A DNA stretch of 64,000 nt. It comes from Fragilariopsis cylindrus CCMP1102 (lineage: Eukaryota > Bacillariophyta > Bacillariophyceae > Bacillariales > Bacillariaceae). Below, piece by piece: positions 23,371 to 36,001 of this stretch; position 1 is the stretch's first letter; each line of letters begins with the position of its first letter. Under the pieces are notes generated by a model that ran no database searches, had not been told where the DNA came from, and was given only the letters and a program-made list of their open reading frames with translations. The position numbers and the translations under genes are program-made. The stretch is taken from positions 59,889 to 123,888 of the forward strand of contig FMBT01000415.1 of the NCBI GenBank assembly GCA_900095095.1. Direction: 5' to 3'.

Positions 23371-23382
23371 ATCGGAGGAGAA
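23371..23382 (+). other. Putative polypurine tract
   Basis: Purine-rich ATCGGAGGAGAA immediately before the right LTR, the expected place for plus-strand priming. Confidence 0.6.
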
Positions 23383-23561
23383 TGCAGTGCGCACTTATTC
23401 ACGGGATTAGTTCACTAGTGATTCATCGCTAAAAGACAATCAATCGCTAACGAACTGCCTCCATTACAATGGAAGCAACTCTAGAATAGAACTAATGCTT
23501 ATAATATACATTATCTCACAATAGAAAGCCTCTTCCCTATATACTAGTCTAGGGCATGGCA
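23383..23561 (+). repeat. Right (3') LTR
   Basis: 179 bp, starts TGCAGTGCGC and ends GGCATGGCA. One mismatch to the left LTR. Followed by the CATCC duplication. Confidence 0.95.
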
Positions 23562-23566
23562 CATCC
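23562..23566 (+). repeat. Target site duplication, right copy (CATCC)
   Basis: Matches 17638-17642. Confidence 0.9.
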
Positions 23567-24637
23567 TGTGATGGCTACCAGCATTAGTAGCAGCTAGCTG
23601 TAACAGAGGAGTGAAGGAAGTAGTAGTAGTTAACAGCCTACAAGCTAAAAGGGTTTTGTAGGGTTTTTTTCGCGTGGTAAAACACACACATTAAAAGCAC
23701 GTGGACCATGTAGTTGCAGCAACTTAGTGTGGGACATGCCAAAAATATGCTGATGAGTGTGTTCCAAGATGCAGTTTTCTTGGCAACACCCATAGAAGAA
23801 TAAGACATGATTCTCAAAGAGATGATGGACTTTGACCTGGAAGAAGAAATGACCACCTGTGCTTGTTGATCACATGGAAGTAGATATGGATACTGCTTCA
23901 GGATTTGCATACCTGATGATTCTCACAGGGAGGGTGGCTACAGCATGGGGAAATGTTATTGACGCAGGAACAACCATGTTGAATGAACTCTACTAACCAA
24001 AATTCCTAGATGATACCCCATGAAAATATTTTGGTTCAAGTGCATGAAAATTGGCAGAAAACCCTGCAAAACTACGTTGGGGGACTAGCATTGAGGTTGG
24101 CAACAGAAATGGAAGCATATGCAGTAGAAGTCACACTTGGTATGAAAACAAGCTTCTAAATGAAAGTAGCTTGATCAAAAATGGGAATATAATATACCAA
24201 AACAGAGTGCGGCGCGTTCCAGCTCGAGGTGGCTCGGGACAGCCAAGTGTGTTACAAAATCCTGTCCGCACACAGACCATTTTATTCCAACAACGCGAGG
24301 AATGCAGTGAAGTACCATTTTTTTCTAGGAATTGTTTCAGTATGGTGGCTCCTCCAACCTTCTACACCACCTATCCCACACAAATCTACGTATTCCAACT
24401 TAATGCGTGGTTTAGGTAGTATTGTGTGGTTTATGTACCACCATACATAAACAATTCGCAAAAGATTTCGTACTTCGTCAAGGTTAAAAATATCATGTCT
24501 TCTTGTAGAATGAATCGACTCCCGCCCACCTAATAAAGAAATAGCATTTTCATACAAATATTTTACCCGCGTATGGACGGAAAGATGGTCCTGTGAAAGA
24601 AGTGCTTAAATGTTGTTAGGTGACGACTACTGTGAAT
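23567..24637. other. Degenerate DNA flanking the retrotransposon
   Basis: Continues the tract interrupted by the element. Short coding-like pieces occur (for example about 23866-23995 and 24051-24450) but are broken by stops, and I could not assign a family. A small inverted repeat GTTTATGTA/TACATAAAC lies at about 24429-24452. Probably remains of an older mobile element; this is inference. Confidence 0.35.
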
Positions 24638-25690
24638 GACGATTTTACTAGTACCTAATTTCTTCGCTAAGTAACACCGTTTAAATACTTCAGTTCAAGA
24701 TTATTATTTATCATAATTTATTACTTGGTCTTTTACTATCTGTTCTCTTCGTAATTGTTTCATTATCTATCATTCCAATTTCTGTTTATTGATAAATAAA
24801 TTATTTGGGCCTGTTTATTCTCAATTACAATTAATGATAATGGACATGCCAAAAACCGAACACTACTTAATGAAACTATAATTTATTCGATACCTATATC
24901 TCTATTTTGATAATACGATGCACAGTTCTACAGTTGCTCACCGATTATTCAATTTTTTTTTATTTTTTAACTATGCTCTTTAAATGCGTCGTCGACGAAT
25001 CGTTCTCTTTTCCTTTCACTTATTGATCCTGGAGAAGAACTATTTTGTTTCCTAATTAGGCTACGCGGAGGCGGATACGGTTTTACGTAATGCGACTACA
25101 TCTTCTTTATCAGTCCAAACTGTACTGATTGTTCCACTGATTCTCCCCCTCCGAAGGCTGTATGCAATTATAAAAGACATTGGGATTACATCCATCGCTT
25201 TATAGTATATATGCGATTCGGTTTCGCTACTGTATCACTACAGAGAAGTATGTAAGTAGAGCTTTGTAAAAAGACACAATATAATATATGTTAGTCAGGG
25301 CAATAATCGATTTTGTAAATAGAAGCACAATGACATACAATGCCTACATTTTTCGCCAAAAAGATTTAATTATATATCTATGTTGCACTTGTAAGTTTAG
25401 ACGGTGTTACTTACCGAAGAAATTAGGCTCTAGTAAAATCGTCATTAGTCATCCGAAAGAAGTATAAAGAGAACAGATAGTAAAAGACCTAGTAATTAAA
25501 TTAAGATAAATAATAATCTTGAACTGAAGTATTTACAATATTTACTATCAAAAATTTTAGTCGTTGTTTTTCTCATTTAACGATAGTAGAATCGTCATTA
25601 GTCATCCGAAAGAAGTGCAAAGAGAACAGATAGTAAAAGACCCAGTAATAAATTAAGATAAATAACAATCTTGAACTGAAGTATTTACAA
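24638..25690. repeat. Inverted and direct repeat cluster (possible foldback/MITE-derived element)
   Basis: Block A (24638-24680, GACGATTTTACTAG...AACACCGT) recurs inverted at 25401-25443. Block B (about 24684-24751, TACTTCAGTTCAAGATTATT...GTTCTCTTC) recurs inverted twice, at about 25466-25534 and 25617-25685. The last two copies sit in a direct repeat that also includes CGTCATTAGTCATCCGAAAG. The spacer has no gene. Confidence 0.8.
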
Positions 25691-25892
25691 TTTACTATGG
25701 TCGATGAAACATTTCATCAAAAACTCTAATCGTTGTTTTTCCTTTAACGATTAGAACTGAAAAAAAAAGTCGAATCCGTACAAAAATTTCGAAATCATTA
25801 TTATTCCACTATCAGCTCTTATCTCATAAGACTTATTTCGATACCAAGTTTAACCAAAACAAACCAGACCAAACTTTAAAACCAATCGAAAA

Positions 25893-28096
25893 ATGAAACT
25901 CTTCTTTTTCAATCTACTCCTAGCAATTGCTGGGCCAAATACTGTAATGGCGGCTCATGGACCTCACACCATTAAGTGTGAGTTGCAATCAACTGATTCC
26001 ACTTTCATTTCTTTTTCTGCAGAGTTAAGTGATAACAAGGAAGAACTTGAAGAATGGAATTGTATTGACGATCAAGATGTTCTCTATGATCTAGATGGAG
26101 GTTGGGAACGACTTCTTGAAGAACACATTATTATCTCAGGTCAAACCATAGTTACTTTTATCGATGTTACTGTCATACCAGAAACGGGTGTATATAGTCT
26201 ACCCGTAATCGTGGTAGATGCGAACTCGAGATTTGAATTTTTCGATGAGGTTGATACCCCCGAGCAAAGAAGACTGATGGTGCCAACAAAGGGTGAATCT
26301 GAAGTTTTGGTTGTCCGTATCACCGATGCCAGTGGAGAGGCACCGTCAATGGATGCAACGGAAATTTCTAACAGAGTCTTTGGGACATCCACAGAGATGG
26401 ACTCATTGAAGTCACAAGTAGGTGCATGTAGTGGCAATCAGCTGAATTTAATTCCGTCTACTCGCGAAGCTGAAATTGTAGATGGAGTTTTAGAACTTTC
26501 CATTGATGTGAATGTGGCTGATTTCGATGGTTCGCAGCGCAAATTCTTGGAGAGAGTTGTGAACAATATGGTCAAAGACAAAGGATACGCCGTCAGAAGT
26601 TGTAAGTATATACGATTGTTGGATTAATGTCGTCCGCCGTTTCTACATCCTTTAACACACACACATGCATACATACATACATACATACATACATATACAA
26701 ATCTCTCACAATCATACGTCCATCCTTATTTTCTTTCATGCGTTCCTCCCAAATTAATTTAATATCAGTTGGACTCGTTATGTACATCATGCCAGATTCG
26801 ACTGATCTTGGATTTAATAATGTTATTGGTTATGCTTATGTAAATGGTGTCAAGTCGGTTTATAGAGGCATTCCAACATTTCAAACTCTATTCCACGAAA
26901 TTGGACACAATCTTGGACTTGCACATTCAGGACTAGAAACTGAAGGCAATCTCAATGCGTTCGTAAATGAATATGGAGATACAACTTGTCAGATGGGTTC
27001 TTCATCTCAAGACCTCAAGTGCTTCAATGGAGCAAAATCACATAAACTCGGATGGTACAACCAAGCCGATAAGATTGGACACGAAGATTTAGACCGCGAG
27101 GCCTCATGGAGAGGTAAAATTGTTGGCGTCCACGATTACTTTGGAGAAAATTATAAAGATGGAGAAGTCGCTGGATGTGAAGGTCATCGTGTTGTTGTCA
27201 ATATCGGGGACCTATTCATTGCTTTTAACAGAGCCGAAAGTTTTACCAGGGACGTGCCAGAGGCAAATATGGTCACTGTAACAGAGAATGTGATTAAAAG
27301 GAGTAAAATTCACTCCATGCGGAAGGTTAATGGTCTACTTAATGAAAATGATGTTAGTACATTTGAAACCGCTTCTGGTGAAAAATATAGTGTAATGGTA
27401 TGCGAAATCTCCATCGATGACAATGATCCTAACGTACTCGATTACGCAGATGTGATCATCTATCGCAACGATGATGGATTGATCATCAAGTCTTGTGATA
27501 TCGAGGTAAATACTAACGCTTGCCTCAGCACCGATACCGGCACTGACGAGGAGACTAACGAGGATAATACAGAAGACGTGCTAACTCTTACTGGGAATAC
27601 TGGTGGGTCCTGTACCGATGATGTGAAACTCGTCAAACAGCACGGTATCACTGCCTTCCCCGAAGCTGCAACACCCGCGGTCAAGATTATCTCACAGGAC
27701 GAAAGTACTGTGACTGTAAAACTCCAACAATCGTGGATGTCGAGTACTACTACGATCGATTACATCTTCTACGAATACAAGGAAGACAAGTTCAATTCGA
27801 AATGTTACGAAGAATCTGATGTCGATCTTGGTACCGTTTATGATACCATTACGATCCAATGTAATATTATGACCCCAATAGCATTCCTTCAAATCTGCGT
27901 TGCCGATAATATCACTAAGGACTTTCTACAACTAGAAGACAATGGAACTATTCCAAAATGTTGCCATTCCGATCAACCAGAAATTCCAGCTGTATGTTAC
28001 GACCTTCAAATCAATTGTGCACCGGAATGCGCCGAAAATGCTAGTGCATCTCGTCGGAACTTAATTCGTGGTGGATCTTTTAGAGAGTACTTGTAA
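25893..28096 (+). CDS. Secreted gametolysin-like zinc metalloprotease (peptidase M11)
   Basis: Two exons, 25893-26601 and 26769-28096, joined across a 167-nt intron (GTAAGT, ATATCAG), give 678 residues in one clean frame. A signal peptide covers about residues 1-21 (KLFFFNLLLAIAGPNTVMAA). The N-terminal 200 residues resemble a propeptide. The catalytic zinc motif HEIGHNLGLAHSG is at about residues 280-292, and a Met-turn-like CQMGSSS follows about 30 residues later, as expected for M11 proteases. The C-terminal third has a Thr/Glu-rich linker and a Cys-rich domain. Gametolysin of Chlamydomonas digests cell-wall glycoproteins, and diatoms have many homologues of unknown target. Extracellular action is inferred from the signal peptide. 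The codon reading is intact, unlike several neighbours. Confidence 0.9.
26602..26768 (+). other. Intron of the M11 protease, with (CATA)n
   Basis: GTAAGTATAT...AATATCAG. Contains a CATA tetranucleotide run at about 26665-26697. The phase-1 join gives RS-FGLVMYIMPDSTD. Confidence 0.85.
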
Positions 28097-29281
28097 AAAG
28101 GTTCTACTACTTTCAATTGGAGAGAGCGGCACATTATTATCAACATATTCGCGAATATACATATTATACATATACACATATTCTTTCAACTTATAGGGAA
28201 AAAAAGACACATGCTAGAAAGAAGAAAAATACATGAGGGGAACGATGGTAAATGCATACAAACTAAATATTAGAACATTACCTTCACAAAAAAATACTCC
28301 GACTATCACTATGATATCATCATACTATACTAGTACCTAATTTATAATTTATAATAGTTCTACTTGTAACTTTGTTCGCTCTTTTTCTCCCCTATAATTA
28401 GAAGACTGTCTACTTTGATCGTACCAGTATGCCACGACTTCCCAATTGTTTGAAGCATAGACGCAGTATCAACGTTGAGTTTTGCAATCAAAAAATAAGA
28501 ACCAAACATATTGAATATTACTAATGCTTCAAGTTAGAATGCGACGTACGACCAATGCAGTAACAGCCCATCGAACCAAGATGATAAACCAATTCTATAT
28601 GCTTTTTAAACACTATCATCATCAAAATTAGATGACGAGGACAGACAATGGAAGAAAACATCAGAATAGCTAGCTATGCAGCATAGGGAATATACAGAAT
28701 CACATGTTGCAGTTGAAGTTGCATGCAGTAATATGGACTATCTGGAACATCATATCTATCTTACAGCATATTGTGTGGTATATATATACAACCTATACAA
28801 TGATTATGACTGTTGGTTGGTTGATGGATGATGTGCAAGCTGGGAGTAACTAGTAATTTAAGTTGAAAGCTTCAACAGGAACATATTTTCTATGCTGTTT
28901 GATAATATATTTTTTGTTTGTTAGTTACTGCAGCTGCTGCTTTCTCTTGCGTTTTAGTGGGTGTTCCTGTTTCTCTCTGTACCAAAGTTTGCTAGTAGGC
29001 TACTATGAGCTGCTAAACAAAAGTGTAGAAAAGTATCTCATGAGTAAGTTACAGAACAAAAATGAGCAAAGATTTTTTTTATGAATAACGGACAGACGTG
29101 TTACGTCGATTTTCTTCTGTAGAATTTTTCGCGCCACCACTTTTGCTTTCACCGAGATTTATCATCGGCAGTACTATTAGTATGATAGGAGCTTATTGAC
29201 ATGGTCGACAATAAGCACATCAAAAATAATAAAGATACACGAAACACACTACAAAATAATCGATCTACAAAGTGACCGAAG
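28097..29281. other. Intergenic, no gene seen
   Basis: AT-rich, with no family-like frame and no recognised RNA gene. A hydrophobic frame at 28863-29084 has no supporting feature. Confidence 0.5.
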
Positions 29282-29656
29282 ATGATGAAACCTGATGCCG
29301 AGTCGATTGTCGCTGCGATGAAGACCGCCGTAAAGGTGACGCCTTCGTTGAAATCACGTTTTAATGCTGTTGTTGAATTCCGTATCTCCGAAGACGGCGG
29401 CAACGTAGTCAAGGAACGTATCGATATTTCAAAGAAAAAGAAAAATGACGATGATGCTGCCGACCTAATTGTTACTAGTGATCTAAATTTATTCCAGCAG
29501 TTGCTAAATAAAAAGTTAACGCCCCAACAAGCTTTTATGCAAGGCAAGCTCAAAATAAAAGGCAATATGGCTTTAGCAATGAAATTAGCGCTGGTACTAA
29601 ATGCCACCCGAAAAGTTTTGCTTGACAACAAGAAGAAACCTCTATCGAAACTTTAG
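29282..29656 (+). CDS. SCP2 sterol-carrier domain protein with peroxisomal C-terminus
   Basis: A 124-residue single-exon protein that is essentially one SCP2 domain. The conserved C-terminal half is clear: DLIVTSDLNLFQQLLNKKLT followed by PQQAFMQGKLKIKGNMALAM. SCP2 domains bind lipids such as sterols and fatty acyl-CoA in a hydrophobic tunnel. The last residues are PLSKL, and a terminal SKL is the canonical type-1 peroxisomal import signal, so a peroxisomal location is likely. Length and motif match stand-alone SCP2 proteins. No intron or frame problem. A run of five charged residues (KKKKND) in the middle is a loop insertion. Confidence 0.9.
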   Translation: MMKPDAESIVAAMKTAVKVTPSLKSRFNAVVEFRISEDGGNVVKERIDISKKKKNDDDAADLIVTSDLNLFQQLLNKKLTPQQAFMQGKLKIKGNMALAMKLALVLNATRKVLLDNKKKPLSKL

Positions 29657-29955
29657 AATTGCGTAGCCATACATTAGATTCAATAGAAGAGGAAACTAAG
29701 AATCTAGGGAGTAATGTACATGATGCGTACCAAGAGATCTAAGTATTACAGTATTAATATAATAAACATCCTGATACAATAGTATACATTTGCAACATTG
29801 CCTCTTGAAAGTCTTGATATTGACCAGCAGCTAGCGGAATATTGGATCTAACTATACTGTCATCTATTCTAATGATTTGAAAATTATTAGATCACAATCA
29901 CACCCAAATATAGTTGTTTTTATAATAATGGAAAAATAATGATTTCATTTACTAT

Positions 29956-31110
29956 TCAATAAACATTCCAAGTTAGAAGTCTAGGTGCACTCATAGGTGG
30001 AACAATGTCGCAATTCACTAGCCATTTTTGAGGTAAAGATTGGCATTGTCCTTGTGGCATAACTTGGTTATATTCCTGACCCCGAATAATCTTTTGTCGG
30101 ATAGGTGCCTGTTGTCGTCTCCTATCGTTATTAGTTTCCCGTTCTTGAAGCTCACATTGATGTTCATACTGAAAATCTTTTGGTTCTTGAGGTTGATCCC
30201 AGGACGACATTTCCAGATATTGATGAGGGAGAATAGGATGAGTGCACGAAGTGTATCGTACCAAATCTGCAGGGCGACTCCTCGTAGTTTTGTTTTGGCT
30301 CGGGCCTGGAATCTCCCATGGCAGTAAGAATCGTCTAGGTACGGAAGCCGCTTCTTTTTCCTTAATACACTTTTCTCTTAAAACAAATGGGCTGGAACAT
30401 GATGATGATGACGACGGAGATGATGACGATGATGGTGGAGATGCAGCATTTACTAGAGCAGCATTCGTTGCCCCTCTCCCCAATGCCAATCGAGTGCTTT
30501 CTCTAGTATACTGTTGATAAATCCGTGCAATAATTACATCGTCGTCTTCTAGTAGAGAATCTGCGTCGCGAACATTATTAGACCCCATTTCTTGACCAAG
30601 TTCTTGTTCTAAAATGACGGCGAATACGGCATTTTTATTCCGTTGACGACGATGGTAGCGCTGCAACCGCGATTCCACTCCAAGAAATTCTTCAACCCTA
30701 CTTCCCGGTACGATGCCCCAACTCGAAAAATGCCGGGACATGTTTCTTTCACGACCACGAAATCCTAGGTAGTCTCGATTACTGTAGTAGCAAGCATCGA
30801 TCTCTTCGTCCGACATATCTTCGACGCTCTCTATCCACAGAATACTAGCCGTATCATGAAAGTGTATTGCTCTCTTGCTCTTGCTTTTGCTCTTGCTAAT
30901 ATAAGTAGCATCTCTAGCACAACTATCTTCTAACATCGTTTGCCGTGGGGATAGACCTAGATTATTTGAGGGTGCTATCGATTCTTCTTTCTCTTTGTTA
31001 TTATAAATGGGACGCTTTTTGGCAAACTTTGTCGGCGACGACGTAAAAGATTCGTTTGAAAATGGCATTCCTCGATTCATCACAGGCGGTATGGTTTCCT
31101 TCAGAAACAT
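29956..31110 (-). CDS. Uncharacterised 384-residue protein (diatom-type unknown)
   Basis: A single long frame from ATG 31110. It has no signal peptide or membrane span. The central part (about residues 80-205) has the feel of a real domain: IHFHDTASILWIESVEDMSDEEI, then an Arg-rich region with GIVPGSRVEEFLG, then ILEQELGQEMG and IARIYQQYTRESTRLALGRG. Proteins with this succession (a short beta-like start, then 'RGLE' region, then an 'EQ..Q' helix and an 'A..Y...S..S...A..RG' helix) are common unknowns in diatoms; that is from memory of the group and not checked. The ends are low complexity (Ser-rich, then Gln/Glu-rich). Function unknown. Confidence 0.7.
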   Translation of the reverse strand: MFLKETIPPVMNRGMPFSNESFTSSPTKFAKKRPIYNNKEKEESIAPSNNLGLSPRQTMLEDSCARDATYISKSKSKSKRAIHFHDTASILWIESVEDMSDEEIDACYYSNRDYLGFRGRERNMSRHFSSWGIVPGSRVEEFLGVESRLQRYHRRQRNKNAVFAVILEQELGQEMGSNNVRDADSLLEDDDVIIARIYQQYTRESTRLALGRGATNAALVNAASPPSSSSSPSSSSSCSSPFVLREKCIKEKEAASVPRRFLLPWEIPGPSQNKTTRSRPADLVRYTSCTHPILPHQYLEMSSWDQPQEPKDFQYEHQCELQERETNNDRRRQQAPIRQKIIRGQEYNQVMPQGQCQSLPQKWLVNCDIVPPMSAPRLLTWNVY

Positions 31111-31699
31111 TTCTTGTCAGTCTTTACGGAATTATGTTTTAGGATCCGATTTTATTTGCTGTACCGTTATGGAAAGGAAAGCATCAGTAGCGTAGCCGAT
31201 GATTTGAAATTCTTGCGGACGAAATGAAGAAAATGTCATGCCGATAAGAAACAAAAAGTAAGGAAGGGATTTTAGTTTTTATCTATTAATTTAATGCCAT
31301 ACTCAAATTTGTCTGTTTTTCGACGAAAACCTGAGCCGAGTCGTGCTCCATCAATCATGACTTTTATATTTAAAGGATACAGAATGGGGGGCGGAGGTTT
31401 GCTTCACCTCCCCATTTTGGATGGCCCGGCGCGTTTGGCATTGTTTAAAAAAATATTTAATGACTGACTGACTCCCGCGTGCTAAACAGCGTCTTTCAAC
31501 GAATAGATAAATACAGCGGAATTTTCAAAAGATCGTTGACTGTTTAAAAGCTCTCTCGCAAGTCATTGAAATTTGCACGACAACAAAATAAAATAACCGT
31601 GGCAAAATCACCTTCAACTGTAATTGATTTAAAATTTAAACCAACACAATAATAATAATATATACATTATTAATAACAACAATAAATTAATCTTTCAAA
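31111..31699. other. Intergenic, 5' region of actin copy 1
   Basis: Divergent promoter region between the unknown protein and actin 1. It is AT-rich near the actin start. No sequence similarity to the upstream regions of the other two actin copies was seen beyond A-rich leaders. Confidence 0.5.
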
Positions 31700-33305
31700 A
31701 TGAGTGACGACGAAGATATTGCTGCCCTTGTCGTTGACAATGGATCCGGAATGTGTAAAGGTAAGATTAAACGGCGTTTGGGCTTGATAGTTGTGGTTTC
31801 GACTGCCGATTGATTTGTATTGTCGTCGTTGTATTTTATCATGGCGATACTACGTTGTATTGAATCTTGCCAATGTCGCTGGACTTTTTAGAAGACTCTG
31901 CTTTCCATTTTGATGCCCCACATGAAATATTCATCCCCATCTTGTTGACGTTTCGTTCCTACATTCGTCATGTGGTTTCGACTGCCGATTGATCTGTATT
32001 GTCACCGTTGCATTTTATCATACGATACTACATTGTATTGTATCTTGTCAATGTCGCCGGACGTTTTAGAAGATGCCCCACATGAAATATTCATCTCCAT
32101 CTTGTTGACGTTGAGTTTCGTTCCGACATTCGTCACCTTATGCTTTGCTTAGCTTGATGTGCTTACATATTTTTGTTGTATTCTTCCGCCCACCCGAATC
32201 CCCAACTTTAAAATAAATGAAATAAAACATAGCCGGTTTCGCTGGAGATGACGCCCCCCGTTCCGTCTTTCCTTCCTTGATTGGACGTGCCCGTCAACCT
32301 GGTATCATGGTTGGTATGGAACAACGCGATGCTTATGTTGGGGATGAAGCACAAGCAAAGAGAGGTGTTCTTACTCTTAAATACCCCATTGAACATGGAA
32401 TTGTTACCAACTGGGATGATATGGAAAAGATTTGGCATCATACATTCTACAATGAGCTTCGTGTAGCCCCTGAAGCTCATCCTGTTTTGTTGACTGAAGC
32501 ACCAATGAATCCTAAGGCCAACAGAGAGCGTATGACACAAATCATGTTTGAAACATTCAATGTTCCTGCTATGTACGTGAATATCCAAGCTGTTCTTTCA
32601 TTGTATGCATCAGGACGTACCACAGGGTGTGTATTGGATTCTGGAGATGGTGTCTCCCATACAGTACCAATCTACGAGGGATATGCTCTCCCCCATGCTG
32701 TTGTCCGTATGGATCTTGCCGGTCGTGATTTGACTGATTATTTGATGAAGATTTTGACTGAACGTGGTTATTCTTTGACTACCACTGCAGAACGTGAAAT
32801 TGTCCGTGATATCAAGGAATCTCTTTGTTTCATTGCTGTTGATTTTGAGGAAGAAATGAAGAAGGCTGCTGAATCATCTGCTTTGGAAAAATCCTTTGAA
32901 TTGCCTGATGGAAATATCATTGTTATTGGAAATGAACGCTTCCGTTGTGCAGAGGTTCTTTTCCAACCTAACTTGACTGGTCTTGAAATGGATGGTATTG
33001 CTGATAGTACATTCCAAACCATTATGAAGTGTGATGTTGATATCCGAAAGGATTTGTATGCCAATATTGTTCTTTCAGGTGGTACTACTATGTTCCCTGG
33101 AATTAGTGAGCGCATGTCCAAGGAGGTTACTGCATTAGCTCCTGCATCTATCAAGGTCAAGATTGTTGCTCCTCCAGAACGTAAATACTCTGTGTGGATT
33201 GGAGGATCTATTCTTGCATCATTGTCTACATTCCAAAGTATGTGGATTAGCAAGGAGGAATATGATGAATCCGGTCCATCTATCGTTCACCGTAAATGCT
33301 TCTAA
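31700..33305 (+). CDS. ACT: Actin, copy 1 (intact)
   Basis: Exon 1 is 31700-31760 and exon 2 is 32233-33305. The intron is 472 nt, phase 1, after codon 20. The product is 377 residues, normal for conventional actin. Diagnostic actin segments are present: DNGSGMCK at the nucleotide-binding start, [60 protein letters not shown], and the C-terminal [20 protein letters not shown]. The N-terminus [11 protein letters not shown] is acidic, as usual. The coding exon is nearly identical to copies at 46.6 and 59.7 kb, and the protein is identical to copy 2. Cytoskeletal filament protein, and in diatoms also involved in raphe gliding and division. Confidence 0.98.
31790..32135 (+). repeat. Imperfect tandem duplication in actin-1 intron
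   Basis: A segment starting GTGGTTTCGACTGCCGATTGAT (about 31793) and running to the CATCTTGTTGACG motif recurs from about 31971 to 32135. It has several substitutions and a small deletion. It is absent from the other actin introns. Confidence 0.85.
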
Positions 33306-34897
33306 AAGGGTAGTCGGGGAGAGTGTAATTAGTTTATGAAAATCTTTGTGCATGTCTATGTAAACCAACCAATCAGATGTAGGAAGCTCCACCCTCAAGT
33401 TCCGTGATGCTACTGGTAAATCTAATAATATTATATATAAATAATCGATTCACATCTAACCATTTTTACTACTACATTTTACTCTCTAGCTACTGTATGG
33501 AATCTCACATTTTACATCTTGGAGAGATAAAATAGTCTTTTCCCCTCTCAAATGTATTTTGTGTCTGTTATAATAGCCAATAATATTATCAAAAAATGTA
33601 AATGAGTTTTCTATCATGTCAATTTCAAGTTTATGCAAAGCCCATAATTTCCGAAGGAAGTAGGGAGTTAATACAAGTAATAGAAAAGGAAGAAACAAAA
33701 GACTCACAAGGAATCCTAGCATCATTGGGGACTGAATATTTATGTTCACACCAAATCTCTGTCTCATGTTGGTGTTGGCACAAAAGCAGCAGTCTTCTCG
33801 GATTGTGATGCCTTATGGATCCAGTTCTCTTCTGAGCGCAGATACAAGTGCAGATACATTATTGACATCGCTTATAGTTCTGCAGAACAGGCATATTCCC
33901 CTTTGTAGTGGTTTAGTAGTAGTAGTAGTATTTCCTATTAATTAGGCACCAGTAGTAGCATAGCAGTAGTAGTAATAAATCATTTCACCAAATAATAGTA
34001 ATTATCAAACAGATTGTGGTCAATGTTCCTTTGTTGATTATTGCAAATTGTGTGGCTGTCAGCTCAGCGTGGTGACGGGGTGTGTAGTGAGGGGGTGATC
34101 CAGCCAATTTAACAGTATCATTTGATTGTCAGGCAGTCAAATTATAAATTATAAATTGTAAATTGTGCTGACACATATACAGGATCCAAACATCCTTATG
34201 CTTGTTGCAATAATTATAATGATTATTTACAGTTTTATGGGTATCTACTATGCATGATAAATTTGGTTAGTGTTTTATTTTCAATCTCAGAATATTTCAG
34301 AAAAATACCTAAAAAGAACTTGACAACAAGACGGAAAAAAAAGCGATGACAACAAAACAAAGAATAAGAAGGTCCAGCAATGAGATAGCAATGAAGATGT
34401 GGAATTGAGAGTAAGACTATGTAGGTTCTGTAGGTTATACTAGTAGATGCTATAAGCTGACACTATTGTACATAGTACAATAATAATATATATTATGATG
34501 TACACATTAGAAGGACTTCAGTCTTGTACAATGTACTACGAGTAGAATGATTTCTTTTTGTTTGTTTACGAGCTAAAAAGAAAAAACGGTCGGAGTGATA
34601 TCGATAAGTATTCTAACGCTTGTTAGTTAATGTACAAAAAAGGAAGTAGAACTTCAATCTTGCGTGAACATAATATTTCGACAAGCTTAGGACTGTATTC
34701 GTACTAAGTTACTTTAGTATTCTCAGAACAGAGTTGAATTAAGAGAACGAAACAACAACAACAACAATAACAATAACAACACCGCACATTCATTACCGTA
34801 AAGAAGTCTTCAAAGCTTATAAAGAACTAATCAAGAAATAACGCATCAGTAGTTTCGAAAAGATAAAAGGAAAAAAGTTTTAAAAATAAATTAAATC
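33306..34897. other. Intergenic, no gene seen
   Basis: AT-rich spacer between actin 1 and Rab2, with GTA/TAG trinucleotide runs (about 33908-33975). The few short frames lack start context and family features. Confidence 0.5.

Positions 34898-36001
<1,104 letters not shown>

Larger units (their letters stand above)
17643..23561 (+). mobile_element. Complete Ty3/Gypsy-type LTR retrotransposon
   Basis: A 5,919-bp element bounded by two 179-bp LTRs that begin TG and end CA and are flanked by a CATCC duplication. The internal region runs gag, zinc knuckle, protease, reverse transcriptase, RNase H, integrase. Integrase after RNase H is the Ty3/Gypsy order, not Ty1/Copia. A purine-rich tract (ATCGGAGGAGAA, 23371-23382) abuts the right LTR and fits a polypurine tract. 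No canonical primer-binding site starting TGG follows the left LTR, so the primer is unclear. The two LTRs differ at one base only, so the insertion is very recent. No chromodomain is seen after the integrase. Confidence 0.95.

Noticed and set aside
24051-24557. Frames on both strands that might be a gene
   Set aside because: Overlapping, no recognised family, flanked by stops in degenerate DNA beside the retrotransposon.
32208-33253. Minus-strand frames of 126 and 161 codons, repeated at all three actin loci
   Set aside because: Antisense to actin exon 2 and conserved only because actin is; no independent signal.
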